Source of the DNA: Apoderus coryli | Taxonomy: Eukaryota; Arthropoda; Insecta; Coleoptera; Attelabidae | DNA length: 64,000 bases | Direction of reading: 5' to 3' | Assembly (NCBI GenBank): GCA_911728435.2 | Contig: OU452210.1 | Span: forward strand, 1,426,001-1,490,000 | Shown here: positions 31,742 to 42,956 of the stretch, one piece after another | Layout of the letters: every line of letters begins with the position of its first letter | Numbering within the stretch: position 1 is the first letter of the stretch | Made by a program: the position numbers and the translations under genes | Notes under the pieces: generated by a model | The model's database searches: none | Seen by the model: the letters and a program-made list of their open reading frames with translations, nothing else | What the model was told of the DNA's origin: nothing

Positions 31742-32249
31742 TAATTAATATCTTGTGTACCATGCAAGCGATATGCAAGTCTCTACGTTCAGTCATTCGT
31801 AGCCACCGTAGCTTTTAGTAATAATAAAAAAAAAACGGTTGTGATACGCAGATTCCATCTTCAGTGGCATTAATGAATCTTGTTGATATTTATAGATTTG
31901 AGGATTTAAATAAATGGAAACAGTAAAGAACCATGGTGTGTGTATCAGTTTAATGGCACTGGTTTAAACCAAATGGTCAGAGCTTTTCCATGGACAATCA
32001 CATATATATGATAGAAATGTTTTAATGATTCGTGGGTTTTAAGGCTAATCAAAGTAAATAAACTAATTCCAGAGTCCAGTTTTATTTCCGCTTTTTCAAA
32101 TTAAAATCCACTTAAAAACAATCAGAAAAGTTGCCATAATTATGGAATCCAGATCGTGTACAAATAATAAGAACAGAATAGGCCCTAGAGTGCAACCACC
32201 ACTAGCCACATAGGTAAGTGATCTGAATCCATTATAAAAATCATATTAA
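31742..32249. other. No gene; half-hammerhead relic
   Basis: Non-coding. On the minus strand near 31850-31875 the phrase gccactgaagatggaatctg resembles the first half (stem I and CUGAAGA) of the gcca family hammerheads, but no GAAA half follows. Nothing else was recognised. Confidence 0.35.
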
Positions 32250-33060
32250 TTTATGCCCCAAAGTCAGTATAAAAGAAAGATCTTAATGCCTGCTTGAAGA
32301 AGAACACCGTGGTCCAATCTATCCAATGTCTTGGTAAAGTCCGTGTGAACAACGCCAATCCTTCGCCCCTATCCAACGTAGCTGAGATCGCCTGTGACAA
32401 CAATGAAAGATTTTTCACAGTCGACCTTCTCGGCATGAAACTATGCTCTAAGAAATTAAACAACGAACAAGCGGACACACAGAATAGTATCGAAGATTTT
32501 AGGAAAATTGAATAGAATAGATATATCGGTGGTTCTCAATACAAGCCCTATCGCCAGATCTATAAATGGGAACAACTTTAGCTTGCTGCTAGCTTGCTTG
32601 CTTCGATTCGGAGCGCTATAAGTTTAATATAATTTTAAGCGATAACGCAAATACCGCAATACAGTCCTTAATCTAAATAAAAAGAAGACCGTCGGAACCT
32701 AAAGTCATGGGATTTTTTAATTTTTGGTTAATCTCCATAATTGCAGCTTCAGTAACATCAATAAATACACTAAATGAAGATAAAGAATCAACGTCAACAC
32801 TCATCCCTTTATCAGATTCAGATGACTCCAAATATACACTTTCGGAAAACCGACAAAATTCATTCACAATTTCTTGCGAATTTTCACATAATTTATTATT
32901 ATGAGACATTAAGCTCGAGCTTTGACTCTTAAAATTTCCTTCCAAGGACAGATACTGATCTGGGCATCAGACAAATAATTGTTAAATACAGCTTTAATAG
33001 CACTCGTAATAGTGGTTCTCAGTCTTTGAAACCGTTCCAACAAATCACCGTTCCCGGTTC
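32250..33060 (-). pseudogene. Antisense LINE fragment (linker and early RT)
   Basis: On the minus strand, LSSFSVFIDVTEAAIMEINQ and LKNPMTLGSDGL represent the linker and the k..k..GpDGi start of RT. The next block gives LEHSFMPRRSTVKNLSLLSQ, the QHGF..gRST motif, and a frameshifted DFTK.LDRLDHGVLL palm motif near 32330. Divergent and frameshifted, it resembles the families at 6.2 and 36.6-38.5 kb. Confidence 0.7.
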
Positions 33061-33395
33061 GTCTAGACCTCTATCCTTTTGCTTTATATTATAATCGGTT
33101 ACGTATACCAAACAGTAAATCTACGACTGAAGTTGCTACATACTGGAACAAAACAATCTACTACTGAAATTTTTTTTATCATAAAACTAGGGATGCTGTG
33201 CCCTGTCATTTTGACCATTAAAAGTTTTGATATTTTACGTATCAGTCGGCTTCAAGCTAAATTAAAATTATGAAATTAAATTCTTTCACAATTTAATGTA
33301 AAATATACATTACATACGCGTAAACTCCTTTATTTCTTCATCGCTCGTAAATTTCTTCCAATGGACTTCTTTTTTTACTTTAGGGAACAAATCAT
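33061..33395. other. No recognised feature
   Basis: AT-rich DNA between a LINE fragment and a fold-back repeat, without motifs. Confidence 0.35.
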
Positions 33396-33825
33396 AATCG
33401 CTCAGGAGTAGAAGGCTATGAGAGTTCGGACTCATTTCTTGTGTAAAATAACATGGGAGGTCCGATTTGCTGATTTTTTATCAAAAAGTGGTGGGGGTAA
33501 CCATATGTCCACGATATATGCCAAACACCACACGTCAAATGTCAAACAGCAAATCTGACACCGCAAAACGGCGGTAGAAGTCTGATACCGCTTTTGATGA
33601 CATCTGGCATTGACATATGGTGTGTGATATTTGACGTATGTTGTTTGACATATGGCGTTGACATAACACGTATGGCGTTGACTTATGACGATGACGTATG
33701 GCGTAGACATAGTTCACCGACCACTTTTTGATCCAAAATCGGCAAATCGGACCTTAGAAATTTCCCATGTTATTTTTCATAAGTAATGAAGCCGAACTCT
33801 CATAGCCTATCTACTCTCGGGATTA
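33396..33825. mobile_element. Fold-back element with internally repetitive centre
   Basis: The arms 33396-33495 and 33715-33825 are imperfect inverted repeats of about 100 bp (ggctatgagagttcgg and caaatcgga blocks). The 220-bp centre consists of degenerate short repeats of the gacatatggcgttgac type, seen about eight times between 33500 and 33715, so the open frames across it are repeat artefacts. No transposase. Probably a MITE-like fold-back. Confidence 0.75.
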
Positions 33826-34540
33826 GGTATGTACTATAAACTTGGTGATTTATTATATTGAAGCCCACTTTGTGCAGCCAACGCAACACGACTCTCGTGC
33901 GCAGCAGCAAGACACCTTTCGTCAGATTCCTTCCTCCCAAAGATGGTTGTCATGAGTTTTCCGACTGACTGTGACCTAAGAGTTCTTGAGTGGTTGTGTG
34001 CCTTTTTTGTCATTGCAAGCAGTCCTGCTTCGATTTAGCTTCCTTGATCTCTAATTTCTCCGCACGCCACCGGCGCTCTATACTCACTTTTACACATTTT
34101 TCAATTTATTTTATACATACAGTACATTTAATACAGTAAATTTCAGTATGGAGAGCTTTTCGTGCCTCAAGGGCATCAGTTTATTTTTGCTGGTATCATG
34201 TTATGGATAACTACTATTTCAATATTAAAAATTTGTCACTATTAACACATACCAATTTATCTTGTATAATTTGACCCTTTTTAACCCTTTATGGACAGTC
34301 TATGCATATAAGTATCTTATTGGATATCTTTCGAGCTTCATAACATCAAGATCATTCACCAATAAACTGAATATTAAAGGGGCAAGGTTCGATTGACCTC
34401 AATCCGTTATAGAGCAAATAGTGCTTTCGATTTGTTGAAAATGCTTCGCGGAGATCCGGTAAATTAAGATGAAAATCGACAGACAACTTAGAAACCAACA
34501 CACAGTTATTTACCGATCGAAAGCTTCTATAAAGTATATA
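33826..34540. other. No gene; dispersed repeat fragment
   Basis: A GC-richer patch at 33870-34080 shows no coding motif. The phrase gagagcttttcgtgcctcaa at 34150 is a diverged copy of the segment at 2053, marking a dispersed repeat. Confidence 0.35.
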
Positions 34541-35610
34541 TACAGGGTGTTAGTAAATAAGTGCGACAAACTTCAGGGGGTAATTCTGCATGAAAAAATA
34601 ATGACAGTTTGCTATATAAACATATGTCCGCAAATGCTTCGTTTTCTGAGATACGGGGTATTAAAGTTTTTCTTAAAAACTGAAAATTTATTGATTGCTC
34701 TGAAACCGGTGGAGATATGCAAATAAAATTTAGTGAGTTTTAAGAGGTAGTTATTGCGCATTTTTTGGCAAGCAACTAAGAATTTTATGTTCATCAGTGG
34801 CGCGCATACGGGTAATGATCTCAATATTTTTAAAGAAAAAAATGGTACACCACTGGAATTTTTCAAATAAAAAATCATTTTGCAATTCCTCGTTCAATTT
34901 TTGATAAAAAATCTCTCTTGCTGTTTTATCGTAGGTGGCATCGTGTTTGTGCAAAAAAATAAAACATCTTACCCCGTATTTTTCATTTCTTTAACACATT
35001 ATCAAGAACTATCTAATACAATAAACATTAAACCAAAACAATAAGAGAAAATAACAGTGGTAATAAAGAAACGCTAATTTGACATTTCGTTGAAATATTC
35101 CTATAACAGAACGTTGACAGTAGCCTACTAGCGTCGCGTTTTATTTTTTTGCACAAATGCCCCCTACGATAAAAAAGCAAGAGAGATTTTTTATCAAAAA
35201 TTGAACGAGGAATTGCAAAATGATTTTTTATTTGAAAAATTCCAGTGCCGTACCATTTTTTTCTTTAAAAATATTGAGATCATTACCCGTATGCGCGCCC
35301 CTGATGAACATAAAATTCTTAATTGCTTGTCAAAAAATGCGTAATAACTACCACTCAATTTCATTTGCATATCTCCACCGGTTTCAGAGCAATCAATCTT
35401 CTTCTTCTTTTCTTTTGGCCACTTGCTTCATTAAGCATTCGGCCAGCGATTTTGAGCAATCAATAAATCTTCAGTTTTTAAGAAAAACTTTAACTGTATC
35501 TCAGAAAACGAACCATTTGCGGACATGTGTTTATATAGCAAACTGTCATTATTTTTTCATGCAGAATTACCTCCTGTAGTTTGTCGCACTTATTTACTAA
35601 CACCCTGTAC
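34541..35610. mobile_element. Long fold-back transposon with CAGGGTGTTAG ends
   Basis: The arms 34541-34964 and 35138-35610 are reverse complements of about 420 bp, starting TACAGGGTGTTAGTAAATAA and ending with the mirror image. TA at each tip fits a Tc1/mariner-type insertion. The right arm has a 56-bp insertion at 35398-35453. Open frames in the arms are mirror images of each other and have no motif, so I treat it as a non-coding fold-back. The arms remain highly similar. Confidence 0.85.
35398..35453 (-). mobile_element. 56-bp micro-insertion with 11-bp target duplication
   Basis: The 11-mer gagcaatcaat occurs at 35387-35397 and 35454-35464, and the sequence between is absent from the left arm of the same fold-back. 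On the minus strand the insert ends in gaaaagaagaagaag, a tail-like purine run. It is therefore best read as an extremely short 5'-truncated retrotransposon copy, cleanly dated as later than the fold-back. Confidence 0.75.
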
Positions 35611-36549
35611 ATGTAAACTGAATTGACGTGTGTTTGGAAGCCAGACGAGGCAAAATATAGTTGCTTAATAGCGGGGACAGAGTGGTCTCTGCTGAAGTTT
35701 CCTATATAAAAAATGAGCCGATTTGGCTCTAAAGTCAGTTTTGTCCAATAGCTCAGGAAATACTATTAGTTTTATTAACATTTAGTATCGCAGTGAAATA
35801 TGTTAATTGCAATGAACTATTTATTAACATCGACTTTATGAATGCACTGCTAATACACTAGTATCGAAACACAAAAAACTGTTGTTTCTTATCTCTTACT
35901 CTTTCACCTGCATAGCAATATTTACTAAAGTATTAACTGATAAAAAGTAAATTAAAAGAATTAGTGACTACAATAGATTTAACATTTAAATTAAAACCAC
36001 GCACGAATCCAATCTACTTTTAAAATAATATATATTTTTAATTTTCAATCAAGGGAGTACTTATAAGTATAAGTATTTATTTATTTAGGATAGATCTGTC
36101 CAGACAAAAGAAAAATCTTCCAATTACAGGACAGGAACAATACAAACATCAGGAATATTCAATATACAAACACAGATATCCAAGTCACAAAACAGAATAT
36201 ACAAATACACACATTCACTGAAATATTTATCACATTGGTAAAGAAACAAGCTAAATATAAAATAACAAAAACAACATAAAGTACTCAGATCTACCCAAAA
36301 AACAATATTTTAATTTGTTAGAGAAAACAGCAATAGATTGGTACGCACGGCAGGGAAGTAAAAATGTAATCCATTATTACGCGTAGGAGAACTCAGGACA
36401 TGAAATGGGATTAGAGAGAGTATGTCAGGAGAGTCGATAATATTACTTATAACTTTGAAAAGACATACAAATAAAGCATATTCTCTTGGTCTGAGAAGAG
36501 AACACATATGAAAACGATTGAGAAAATCATCGTGAGGAAATCCTGCATA
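35611..36549. other. No recognised feature
   Basis: AT-rich, non-coding. A minus-strand frame at 36310-36507 and a cctaacaggaata-like LINE tail just beyond hint that parts of 36050-36540 could be a decayed LINE 3' region (aatttatttatttagga at 36077), but no conserved protein motif is visible. Confidence 0.3.
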
Positions 36550-38560
36550 TCGAAATAATAATAATAATAGTTTATTTGCCTAACAGGAATACACCCAATT
36601 ACAAGACAAATATTAAATGTTTAAACTATTTACAAATCGGTACAACATGCTCTTAAATATAGTGATTTCTCACGAAAATAATTAAGATTCCTGTGAAAGT
36701 CATAAATGTTACACAAATTCGAGACCTTGAATATGGGGGCTTCACTCGCATAGTTTGGATGTAGTTAGGAATTTCTAAATAAATATGAGTTTCTTGTGTT
36801 AAATTGAGGAACATTAAAAAACCAATCTGCTCCAACAAGTAAGGGCAATCAATTAGGCCATTAATCAGTTTAAAAAGCAAAAGATGAGATGCTACAATTC
36901 TACAAGATTCCAGTGACGTAACCTGAAGTCTGTTCAGCAGGATAGAGTGATCAATACCTCTTTCTGGAAAGCGACCATCGATCCTAAAAGCCAGATGTCT
37001 TAAAAATTTGTGCTGCACATGTTCAAGCTTATTGATATGGACTTGATAAATCGGACACCAGATAACTGCGACATATTCCAACTTGGATCTGACCAACGCA
37101 CGGTAAAGTCTTATATGACAATCTGGATTCTGAAAACCAGTGGTGGATCCCAAAACAAATCCCTGAGTTATGTTGCATATGTGCTGATTGAATGATAATT
37201 TGCAATCAATAGTTACAACCATATTCTATAGGTTGGCATCTCCTTGCTATTATCATACGTTTGCACTTTCCAGAATTTAGAGGCAACTTATTGTGCATTC
37301 ACCAACCCTCCAGTATCAGCGAATCCGACTGAAGCCGCAAGCAATCTTCATATGTCTCAACCCTGGAGAAAATCTTCAGATCGTCTGCAAATAATAAACA
37401 CGGGTTCGCAATGCGGTCCACTATATCGTTGATATATATTACGAACAACAAAGGGGCGAGATTACTGCCCTGGGGGGCCCTAGTTGTCGCATCAACCTGT
37501 TTCGATCTGAACCCATTAAACTCAACAAATTGTCTCCTGCCAGAGAGATATAATAATAATAATAATCCAATTTCAGTTCCATGGTCTAACCTAACGAACG
37601 CCTTAGAAATTCCGTAAAGATAACATCCACCTGAAGACCCTCACGGACTACGGGATATACCCGCTGCAAAAACTGTCCCAAGTTAGTGAATGTGGAGCGA
37701 CCCCTATAAAATCCATGTTGATTCACAACAATGAGATGTTTTATTTGATTACATAATTTACGGTGTAGTACCGTCTTAAATATCTTCAAGAAGTTGGACA
37801 ATATGAAGACGGGACGGTAATTTGTTATTTTATTCGCATCTCCGGACTTATGAATCGGGGATATTTTAGCCAATTTCCAAGAATGAGGAAAAGTTTTTGA
37901 TTCAATGGATTTATTGAAGATAATTTGCAATGGTTTGGCTAGGCAATACGCACAATCTTTAACAATTAATGCGGGAATCCCGTCATAACCAGAAGTCATT
38001 TTTGAATTAGATGTTTTTAGGGCATTATAAACATCATCGAACTCCAGAAATCCCACCGAAATTCGATAAGCGGTCGAAGACTCGTTGTATACAATTTGAT
38101 CTGATGCAACAAAAATGCTTTGAAAATATTAGAAAATGCATCAACTACATCAGCAGGGTTGTCCTTGCAATCACCATTCTCATCATACCTATCAGTTGTT
38201 ATTGTACTTTGAATAGAAATCAGATAACTTTCATATGCCACATCAATTCTTGATTTAATCTGCCTTCGTAATTGTTTAAAAATATTTAGATACTTCATGG
38301 AACCATTATTCCTCCATTTTTCATGCAGTTTAGATTTATTTTTGATGTCATAAATGATATCGTTTGTGTACCAACAGGGATACGACAAACTACTAGATCT
38401 AGTTTTGAAAACTGGAAAGCACATGTCAAAAATCAACATCAGCTCACCATAAAACCTATCAACAGCCTCATCTACGTTATCAATCTCATTGAGAAAGCTC
38501 CAATCCTGTAGAAATATTTGTTCGTACAAAAGGAAAAAGTTAGCTTTTTGAAATGATATC
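36550..38560 (-). pseudogene. Antisense jockey-like LINE, linker to 3' end, about 2 kb
   Basis: On the minus strand in order: FFVDE-type linker text with YPCWYTNDIIYDIKNKSKLH; SKMTSGYDGIPALIVKDCAY; FPHSWKLAKISPIHKSGD; NYRPVFILSNFLKIFKTVL; NQHGFYRGRSTFTNLGQF; then after frame changes RAPQGSNLAPLLFVIYIND and CLLFADDLKIFSRVETYED. From 37222 the C-terminal domain reads LYRALVRSKLEYVAVIWCPI and RFPERGIDHSILLNRLQVTS. The 3' end is an (ATT)n-type tail at 36554-36570. The order and residues match the 6.2-8.2 kb LINE. Frameshifts lie near 38040, 37600 and 37210. Confidence 0.85.
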
Positions 38561-38584
38561 TTTTACCTGAGGGTTTTCGTTTTG

Positions 38585-39155
38585 CCTATTGCATTCGAAA
38601 ATTCGACCATGTTAGTCATAAAATTGCCGAGTCTGGTCGGTTCAAGCTTGAGAAGATGAGAGAAATTCATATTATGGGGTTAACACATAAAATTCTAACC
38701 ACTGGGAAACCTATTTATTTATTCAGCAAATTTAAGAAATTCGCAAACGTTACTGAGAGAAACACAAGGCAGGGACAAATGCTTGTTATCTTAAGATATG
38801 TTTCAAATATGTTTGAACGTAGTTTCGTTTATGCAGCTTGCAAATATTATAATGCACTGCCCGAGTACCTGAAAAATATTTCATGATTGAATTTTAAAAA
38901 AAGGCTCAAGTTGTACTATAGTTAGATTAACTTAGGTAATAGGTGAGTTGAAAATTGTCTATATATATTTATGTACATTATATGTGTAATTGTAAGAAGC
39001 TTATTTTGTTGTATGGCTGTGTATGAGAATGTTTTGTATGGTTAGGTAGAATAGCGCTCATATAGAGCGAATCTCGCCATTTCAATGAATTGTGTTCGTG
39101 TTATATTTTGTTATTGTTAATTCATTGAATAAAGTCATTGTTATTATTATTATAT
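38585..39155 (+). pseudogene. LINE C-terminal fragment with 3' UTR
   Basis: It begins ESGRFKLEKMREIHIMGLTH then KILTTGKPIYLFSKFKKF and YVSNMFERSFVYAACKYYNA, ending LPEYLKNIS before a stop and FKKRLKLYYS. This is the usual R..+h.mgllhkIl.tg.P.YL and YN.LP...+ tail. The 3' UTR ends in aataaagtcattgttattat at about 39130-39153. Confidence 0.75.
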
Positions 39156-39189
39156 CGAGACATTAAAGACACGAACACTAGAAATGCAG

Positions 39190-40210
39190 CTGGAAATTTT
39201 TAGAACACGATATTTACAAAAATGGTAAAACTAAAGAAATTAAAAACTACCGACCTAGGTATACCAATTTTACCGGCTTTGTCAAAGATTTTTGAGAGAG
39301 TAATTAAAAGCGGGATTTACAGCCATATCAGCAGTCTTATTATTCCGGAACAGCACGGTTTCGCTAAAAATAGGTCTACGGTGCCCAATTTAAGAGTGTT
39401 TCTGATTATATGGCTGGTGAGATTATTGGTGGAAATCGGGTTGATTTGAACCGTAGGGTTAATCATGATGTTATTCTAGATAAGCTGTCATGTCTCTTCT
39501 TTGATGGCAGCCTGATATCTTTTATATGATCTTACTTAAAGAATAGAAGGCTGTCTGTTTCAACGGAGTAATGTCAAGGGAACTTTAAGCAACATGGGGG
39601 TTACCTCAAGGTTCTATACCAGGGCCTTTGCTTTGTATTCTTTTCATAAATTATATTAAAGCTTGCATAACAAACAGAAACCTTTTATTATGCGAATTAT
39701 CTTGTACTCAATATCAGCAAATGTAAAAATGTTAGCTACAGTAGAAAGAGAAACTTTATTGAATTTGCCTATGAAATTAACATTGAAAAATTGGATAGAT
39801 TGAGAGAAATAAGCGACTTGGACGTAATGTTTTCTGAGGACCTCCGGTTTAACAGCCACATAAGATCCTTGACCTCTGAGGATTTTAGAAGGCTCGGTTT
39901 CGTGTCTCACCTGACAAAGAACTTTGTAGGTGTGTCAAGTTGTATAAGTCTGTATTTTCACTCATTAGATCAGGGTTTGACTATGCTGCTGCTATATCTG
40001 ATCTCCGATGTTGTGACTTATTCCGAAATGATTGAAAGGGTACAAAAGCGTTTTTTAAGATATATGTATTTTCGGAGGTACGATGTTTCTCTAAGCTACC
40101 CACTACGTGTTTCTTATAACTTACAACTCACTGATTTTAATATACCACGATTTAGTTTAAGGAGAAAATCGGCCTTATGCTGTAAGGACATTGACTTGAT
40201 TCAACGTTGA
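39190..40210 (+). pseudogene. LINE RT fragment, degenerate
   Basis: IPILPALSKIFERVIKSGIY, IIPEQHGFAKNRSTVPNLRV and, with frame shifts, VNHDVILDKL, LPQGSIPGPLLCILFINYI give RT motifs 2 to 5; the FADD region is lost. The post-RT part reads MFSEDLRFNSHIRSLTSEDF and MIERVQKRFLRYMYFRRYD. It may pair with the 3' fragment just upstream as copies of one family. Non-functional. Confidence 0.75.
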
Positions 40211-41011
40211 AATCATTACATAAAAGTGTCGTCTGACAGAAATTTCAATAAACATTGAGATTTGGTATGCTGTAATGTCCTCACATCAATAATTGAAAAT
40301 ATTACATTTCAAGAAATTGAAAAAAGTCAAGTGGCCTTGTAAATTTCAATATTTGGTATACACTAAAGCAAAAATTGACAAATAATTACAAGTTAAGATT
40401 GAAAAAAGTCAATATTTTTAACGTTAACTAACTAAAAACCACCACGGTAAGGCACTTGGAATAATTTCAATGTGAGAAACAAATCATAAATCATTTGTGT
40501 TTTTTTTTTGTTGTTTAGCTTGTTTGGGATCAATAAATATAGTTTTGTTATAGGTATTTGTGTGGATTTAAGAAAATCAGAGGTAAGTAGGGTAGTATGT
40601 AAATTGAAAATAGGTAGGTACCTATTTTCTATCTAAACTTACAGAGTTTTTCGTATTTAATTTTGTAGAGGCGATTTAAATTTTGCAAATACGACAGCTA
40701 AGGCAAAGATTGTGTACATTAATATTTGACTAAGGAATAAAATTGATGCCTCATAACTACCCGAAACCAAATGGGGCCACATATGAGGGACTCTGGAAGG
40801 GCAGCAGCCATCCCCAAAGCTCTAAGGGTAAATATCATTTTATAGTAACCTTCAAATATTTTAGTTCTTTACAGCACAATAAGACCTGGATAAAAAGGAA
40901 TTTAAACTCTACATGTGGTAAGCTATTAAGTTTTTGTTATTGTTTTTCTGACTGATATCTGTACCACGATCTTCAATCTCTTTTGTAGACTTGAAAAAGA
41001 TTTGAACTTAT
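40211..41011. other. No recognised gene
   Basis: Includes two gtaagt-like donor sites (40582 and nearby) and a short frame from 40746 starting MPHNYPKPNGATYEGLWKGS, which has no motif I know. The segment 40830-41000 leads into the LTR-like repeat. Confidence 0.3.
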
Positions 41012-41517
41012 TGTCAAACCCGGTAAATTGTAATAAAAATATTGCATCCGGTCGAACTAGCGATTTTATGCTGATTAATAATTATTAAGAAGTTCATCAA
41101 AGTTTATACAAGTTCATGACTTTAGCATCGGTATTGTATCTGCTAGACAAAATTAGCTGACGGACATTTTTTCAAACAAGCGGTACGACGCTAGGAATAG
41201 ACAATTTCATTGGTCTATATTCGTAAGAGTGGAAAAAAGTAAATTTATAAATATGATTGTAACAGGAAGTTACGGGGGATTTTGATTTCCACTTCGGTGT
41301 AGTAAAGATTGAGTTTGGGGTTCTTGAGTAGTGTCTTAAAGTTTTACGGTTTGTCAACGCGAGTTTATAGTACGTTTCTTTTTAAACTAAAAAAAAAAGA
41401 TCAGCTGTGCCGAGGATGATGTTTGAAATGTAAGTACCAATTTTTAATTATTAGAATTGTTGATTTTTTGAAACTTGTTTTTTTCCATTAAATTGATTTT
41501 TATTTTTTTTTGTGACA
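41012..41517 (+). repeat. Left copy of a long direct repeat (candidate 5' LTR)
   Basis: Begins TGTCAAACCCGGTA and ends near TGACA at 41513-41517, and matches 47774-48415 in the same orientation over its whole length. The copies differ by a block of about 105 bp present only in the right copy. Directly after it lies tggtggaggcgcta, which starts TGG as a tRNA primer-binding site would, though I cannot match it to a particular tRNA. TG...CA limits and downstream TGG favour an LTR, but no gag or pol was recognised inside. Confidence 0.5.
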
Positions 41518-42956
41518 TGGTGGAGGCGCTAAAACCACTACATTTTATGACGGCTTGTTGGACGTTAAGTTTCTCAGTTTGTTAGTTATTATTTGTTAAT
41601 TTTCTGGAAAAAGGACATGTGGTGTAATTATAAGATTTGTTTAATTTTTTTTTTATTAGTTATTGAGTATTTAATTTACAGTAAGTGTTTTCTGATATTT
41701 ACCTGTGCGGTTTCAAATTTTAATTTGTACTAAGGTACTATTATTTTTTTTTACTTTGCTAGTATCGATTTATTTTTGTCTTTCATGCGAGGTGATTCAA
41801 TATTTTGAGATTTTAAAAGAAAATATATTTTTTTTTTACATTGCGATATTTAATGGAAGTTGACGACCGGAGCACAGGATCAAATTAACCAATAAACGAC
41901 ACTAAAATATTTAATTATTATGACATGAGAAATGAACGACTATAGGTATTTAGGAATTGCGATGAGAGTTAGTTTAAAATATTTAAAAATATAGACAGCG
42001 GAATTGTAGGAACGCGTCATGTCGCGATAAATAAGCTTAGTTAGCTGTAAAATTGTTTACAAAATGTAGGTCAGGATCTATAAGTCAAGTAACTATAAGG
42101 TCAAGGACAATAATTGTAGACGTTTTATTGCAGCAAATGATCGTTGAATATGGTATAGAATTTGTTTATATTTGTTATTTATTAGAAGGAAGGAACAGAT
42201 AGTTTCCCTGATGGAATACGTACATAGGTAGTACGAAAGTATAAAAAGGCAGTGATTCTGTAAGTTAAAAATATTAGAAGGATGGGACGGATAGTTTCCC
42301 TGATAGAATACGTACGTAGGTAGTACGAAAATATATAAAGACATTGAATCTGTAGGTTAAAAATGAAAATAAAAGTGAGATTTTCATGAAGAATACGAAT
42401 ATCACGACACGTTGGTCGGGCATGGAATGTGGCAATAGTGAAAAATGGCCTAGAAATAAGAAACTAGAAAAATACATTTATATTACGTCTATTAATCTGA
42501 TCGTGAGCTACAAAATGTTAGACTTTGTAATGATTTTTAAAAATTTAATATAGAACTAATATTGAATTACCTTGTATATAGAGATGTATAGAGTCAAGTA
42601 CAGCGTATTTATATAGTGATACTTAGTAGGTAAGATAAGCTAGTATAGAAAAATGCTATTATTCGGATACATAATTTTAGAACTTTTAGAACAAAGCAGG
42701 TCAAAACATACACACCCCCATTATTAACAGGAAATTTTAAAAGCAATTGATAATATCCCGTCGTTTGCAAGTTATGGGGACGCCTATGGCTTCCACAGCG
42801 AATCGATATTAATCATTTGGAAGACAGTGATATCAATGGTACTATTTTTGTTAAACGTTTTTTTTTTCCTTTTGATAGTATATTTGGAATATAGGCTTAG
42901 ATGAATTAAAATTCTAAAATTTATTTACTCAACACAGAATATAGGATTTGTTCTAG
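41518..42956. other. Interior of the LTR-flanked region, left part
   Basis: No open frame with retroelement motifs. A 100-bp near-duplicate occurs at 42183-42250 and 42279-42340 (tagtttccctgatggaatac with gtaggtagtacgaaa), giving a short tandem repeat of about 95 bp. Confidence 0.4.

Noticed and set aside
31848..31880. gccactgaagatgg on the minus strand as another hammerhead
   Set aside because: Only the first half (stem I and CUGAAGA) is present; no GAAA or closing stem follows, so it is at most a relic and was not annotated as a ribozyme.
33432..33717. Minus-strand ORFs of 60 and 92 codons
   Set aside because: Encoded by the short degenerate repeats in the centre of a fold-back; periodic sequence explains the open frame.
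35300..35325. cctgatgaaca as a hammerhead core
   Set aside because: No stem II or GAAA follows, and the sequence is simply the mirror of the left fold-back arm.
34612..35579. ORFs of 85-119 codons at 34612-34878, 34751-34954 and 35220-35579
   Set aside because: They are mirror images in the two arms of a fold-back repeat and show no domain; open frames are expected there by symmetry.
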